A stretch of DNA of 64,000 nt from Mrakia gelida (taxonomy: Eukaryota > Basidiomycota > Tremellomycetes > Cystofilobasidiales > Mrakiaceae): the NCBI GenBank assembly GCA_024345305.1, contig BRON01000001.1, forward strand, positions 310,001-374,000, written 5' to 3'. Position numbers and translations under genes: made by a program. The notes below the pieces were generated by a model. It was not told the origin of the DNA. It saw only the letters and a program-made list of their open reading frames with translations, and made no database searches. How positions within the stretch are numbered: the first letter of the stretch is position 1; each line of letters starts with the position of its first letter. Shown in pieces: positions 62,129 to 64,000 of the stretch.

Positions 62129-62621
62129 AGTGATGAAGTAGTGGTTTGAAGTTCGAATCGGCTGGCGGGGTGGTCTTGAGGGACGTGAGGGAGGGGAGGG
62201 ATGTGGTGGTTGATGAAGAGAAAGGAAGAACGAGCTAGAGCTTTTATCGCCTCAAAGAGGAGTGAGAGGCTGGTAGAGCTGAAGAGGGCTGGAGATGGAT
62301 GTATTTTAGAGAAAAATGAAGATGACAAGAGTCAGCAATGTTTCGAGCGAGGAACGAAACTATTGGGATCTCGCGTCGGGATAGTCCCAAACACGCGCAT
62401 CAGCCATCCTCGCCGATCCTTCAGGCTCAGGCTAGATCCTCGTGGTTCGAAGGGAAAAAAGAGAAGAGTAGTGACGCGGTCAGTGAGGCGGAGCGTGAGT
62501 GGAATAGATCATCGAACGAGGAAAGGAAACGAACTCACGACGCGTCTCGAATCGTTGGTCTCGTCACTTTCCTCCAGCTCCATCAGTCCCGCTTACCCCT
62601 CCACGAAATCGAAACGAGCAA
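62129..62621. other. Intergenic, nothing recognised
   Basis: Promoter and leader of the secreted-protein gene and 3' UTR of the F-box gene, both on the minus strand. ACGCGTC occurs near 62540. No coding exon was recognised. Confidence 0.4.
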
Positions 62622-63647
62622 TCAGTCATCCCCATTTCTAACGGCTACCTCTATCTGCGACATCGTCTCCTCTCCCAGCTCCAGCAATCCCAACTCGTAC
62701 TCCAACCAACTCTTCCACGCGTCGCTCCCAACCCAAAATCGTAAACTCTTCTTCCCCTCTCCCTCATCGTGCTCCTCGCCCCCCTCTTCTACTCTCCACG
62801 GCTCGAAGCTAAGTGCCTGAAGAGCGCTTGCGACAAAATCCAACGTCTCCTGCCCTCCCTCATCTCCCCAAGCCGAGAAGTCAACCGAGGTCTCGACCTG
62901 ATGATTCGACGCGCCAGGGAAAAGCGTCGTCGTTCCTCCGCTGGTGAGGAAGAGACACGAAACCATCTCGACGGAGATGATTCGATCCCATGCTGGTGAG
63001 AGCGAGAACGCCGCTCGACAGGCGAGGTCGGTTGAGGGAATGGAGGGAGTTGAGGAGAGTCGACGGACGACGAGGTGGATTGGGTTGACGAGTGGAAGGA
63101 CGAAGGGAAGGGTGTCCTCCTGGTCTTCCGAAAGGAGGATGGTGAGGGTTTGGAGAGGGAGGGGGGAGTGAGAGTCCGTTCGGTCGAGTGAGAAGACGGG
63201 GGAGGGAGGAGCCAAGAACGTTGGGTCGTTTGGATTTGAGGAAAGGGTCGAGAGGAGGGTGATCTGCGTCGTTTGGGATAGCGAGAGGTAGGGTGCGACT
63301 CGTGGTTCCGTCTCGATGGGGTCCTGTAAGATCAGATCAACATCGAACCAAACATGTCGCCGGTCAGCGAAAGAGAGGACACGACGCGTCTCCCTCCTGT
63401 CGGGCTTTGAGAAACGTAGAGGCCTTACCCTTGAGCTGAAGAGCGAGGAGAGACGTTCGACGTCGTCCTGGATCTCCACATGTCGGTAGAGGAGAGGCGA
63501 GGCCAGTTCGAGCATCGAGAACGAGCTCAAACAGAACGAGGCGAGCGTCTGAGGGGAGCAGAAGCGGAGGATGGCGAGGTGAAGTTCGTTGGGGAGAGGA
63601 GGGAAAGGGTCGAGTCCGTCCATAGGAACGGACTGGAGAGAGGACAT
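62622..63647 (-). CDS. F-box protein
   Basis: Two minus-strand exons (63647-63429 and 63323-62622) give 306 residues. The N-terminus carries an F-box: FPPLPNELHLAILRFC, then SPQTLASFCLSSFSMLELAS and LLYRHVEI, around residues 14-58. F-boxes bind Skp1 and bring substrates to SCF ubiquitin ligases. The remainder has Leu-rich stretches (LSLSQTTQITLLSTL, LPLQTLTILLSEDQED) but no clear repeat, so the substrate-binding part is unassigned. The intron uses GTAAGG, a CGCTGACC branch and TTACAG. The ATG directly follows an intron acceptor (CACCTAG), so there is a 5' UTR intron from about 63814 to 63648. An upstream frame does not connect in phase, so translation is taken to start at 63647. Confidence 0.8.
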   Translation of the reverse strand: MSSLQSVPMDGLDPFPPLPNELHLAILRFCSPQTLASFCLSSFSMLELASPLLYRHVEIQDDVERLSSLFSSRVRPLRFSKPDRRETRRVLSFADRRHVWFDVDLILQDPIETEPRVAPYLSLSQTTQITLLSTLSSNPNDPTFLAPPSPVFSLDRTDSHSPLPLQTLTILLSEDQEDTLPFVLPLVNPIHLVVRRLSSTPSIPSTDLACRAAFSLSPAWDRIISVEMVSCLFLTSGGTTTLFPGASNHQVETSVDFSAWGDEGGQETLDFVASALQALSFEPWRVEEGGEEHDEGEGKKSLRFWVGSDAWKSWLEYELGLLELGEETMSQIEVAVRNGDD

Positions 63648-64000
63648 CTAGGTGGAGTGGCGAGGATGGGAGTTGGGAAAGAAAGAGGGGAATGAAAGTC
63701 AGCGGAAGAAAGCAAGGGCTGAAGAAGTCGGCGACGAGAGGAAGAGAGGGCCTGCGAGTCCCGGAATCTTCCTCAGTCTACCACTCTCCTTCGACAAGCA
63801 AACAACAAACTTACGAATTCGAAGCGAGGGAATCAACAGTTGGCGTTGATGATGTGGTGGTGGGTGTAGAGAGCTGATGTCGAAAGAAAGGAGGGACGAA
63901 GTGGACGTTTTGGGGCAGGAGTCGAGTCGTAAGAGGCGGACTCGTGCTGTCCAAAAGAGACATAAACGCGAGCTGTCTTGGCTGCGAGCGCGTATTGATG
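63648..64000 (-). other. 5' UTR intron and leader of the F-box gene
   Basis: On the minus strand, a GTAAGT donor at 63814, a CGCTGACTT branch near 63700 and acceptor CTAG at 63648-63649 mark an intron ending exactly at the ATG. The rest is upstream leader or promoter, cut by the window edge. Confidence 0.55.

Overview
This is an intron-dense fungal nuclear segment, read as basidiomycete and most likely Pucciniomycotina/Microbotryomycetes (red-yeast group such as Rhodotorula or Sporobolomyces). The reasons are about 190 short introns in about 20 genes, donors mostly GTGAGT or GTTCGT, an almost invariant CTGAC/CTGACC branch site 20-60 nt before the acceptor, C-ending codon preference, and gene content (GT90/CAP10-like transferase, RTA1 protein, Dal5-type permease). 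The species is an inference. No prokaryotic features, CRISPR, rRNA or convincing tRNA were seen. Most coding models below were spliced by hand and kept an open frame from first to last exon.

Layout. 1-10.6 kb, + strand: 3' part of cohesin SMC1, a small unknown protein, and a large disordered protein. 11.6-15.5 kb, +: a GT31 galactosyltransferase-like type II membrane enzyme and an uncertain Ser/Pro-rich gene whose reading frame is debatable. 16.1-18.8 kb, -: mitochondrial NCA2. 19.5-23.6 kb, +: an RTA1-like 7-TM protein and a mitochondrial chalcone-isomerase-fold protein (AIM18-like). 23.9-25.1 kb, -: cytosine deaminase. 25.5-30.9 kb, +: a GT90 glycosyltransferase and a membrane protein of unknown role. 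31.0-35.7 kb, -: a short-chain dehydrogenase and the catalytic subunit of protein phosphatase 1. 37.6-39.8 kb, +: class II fructose-bisphosphate aldolase. 40.5-41.2 kb: a 630-bp MITE-like element with terminal inverted repeats and an 11-bp direct duplication. 41.5-51.8 kb, +: an aryl-alcohol-dehydrogenase-type aldo-keto reductase, an allantoate-permease-like MFS transporter and a cytochrome P450. 52.1-60.8 kb, +: separase. 61.1-63.6 kb, -: a secreted six-cysteine protein and an F-box protein.

Functional grouping. SMC1 (cohesin) and separase (the protease that opens cohesin) lie about 46 kb apart, and PP1 also acts in mitotic exit, but the spacing gives no evidence of a cluster. GT31 and GT90 point to surface or capsule glycans. 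The AKR, MFS and P450 run could be a small catabolic or detoxification neighbourhood, but no pathway is demonstrated. The most unusual sequence-level items are the MITE, three GC-AG introns, coding microexons of 5 and 7 nt, an excess of ACGCGT palindromes in non-coding DNA, a substituted zinc-site motif in the cytosine deaminase, and the dibasic-flanked six-cysteine secreted protein.
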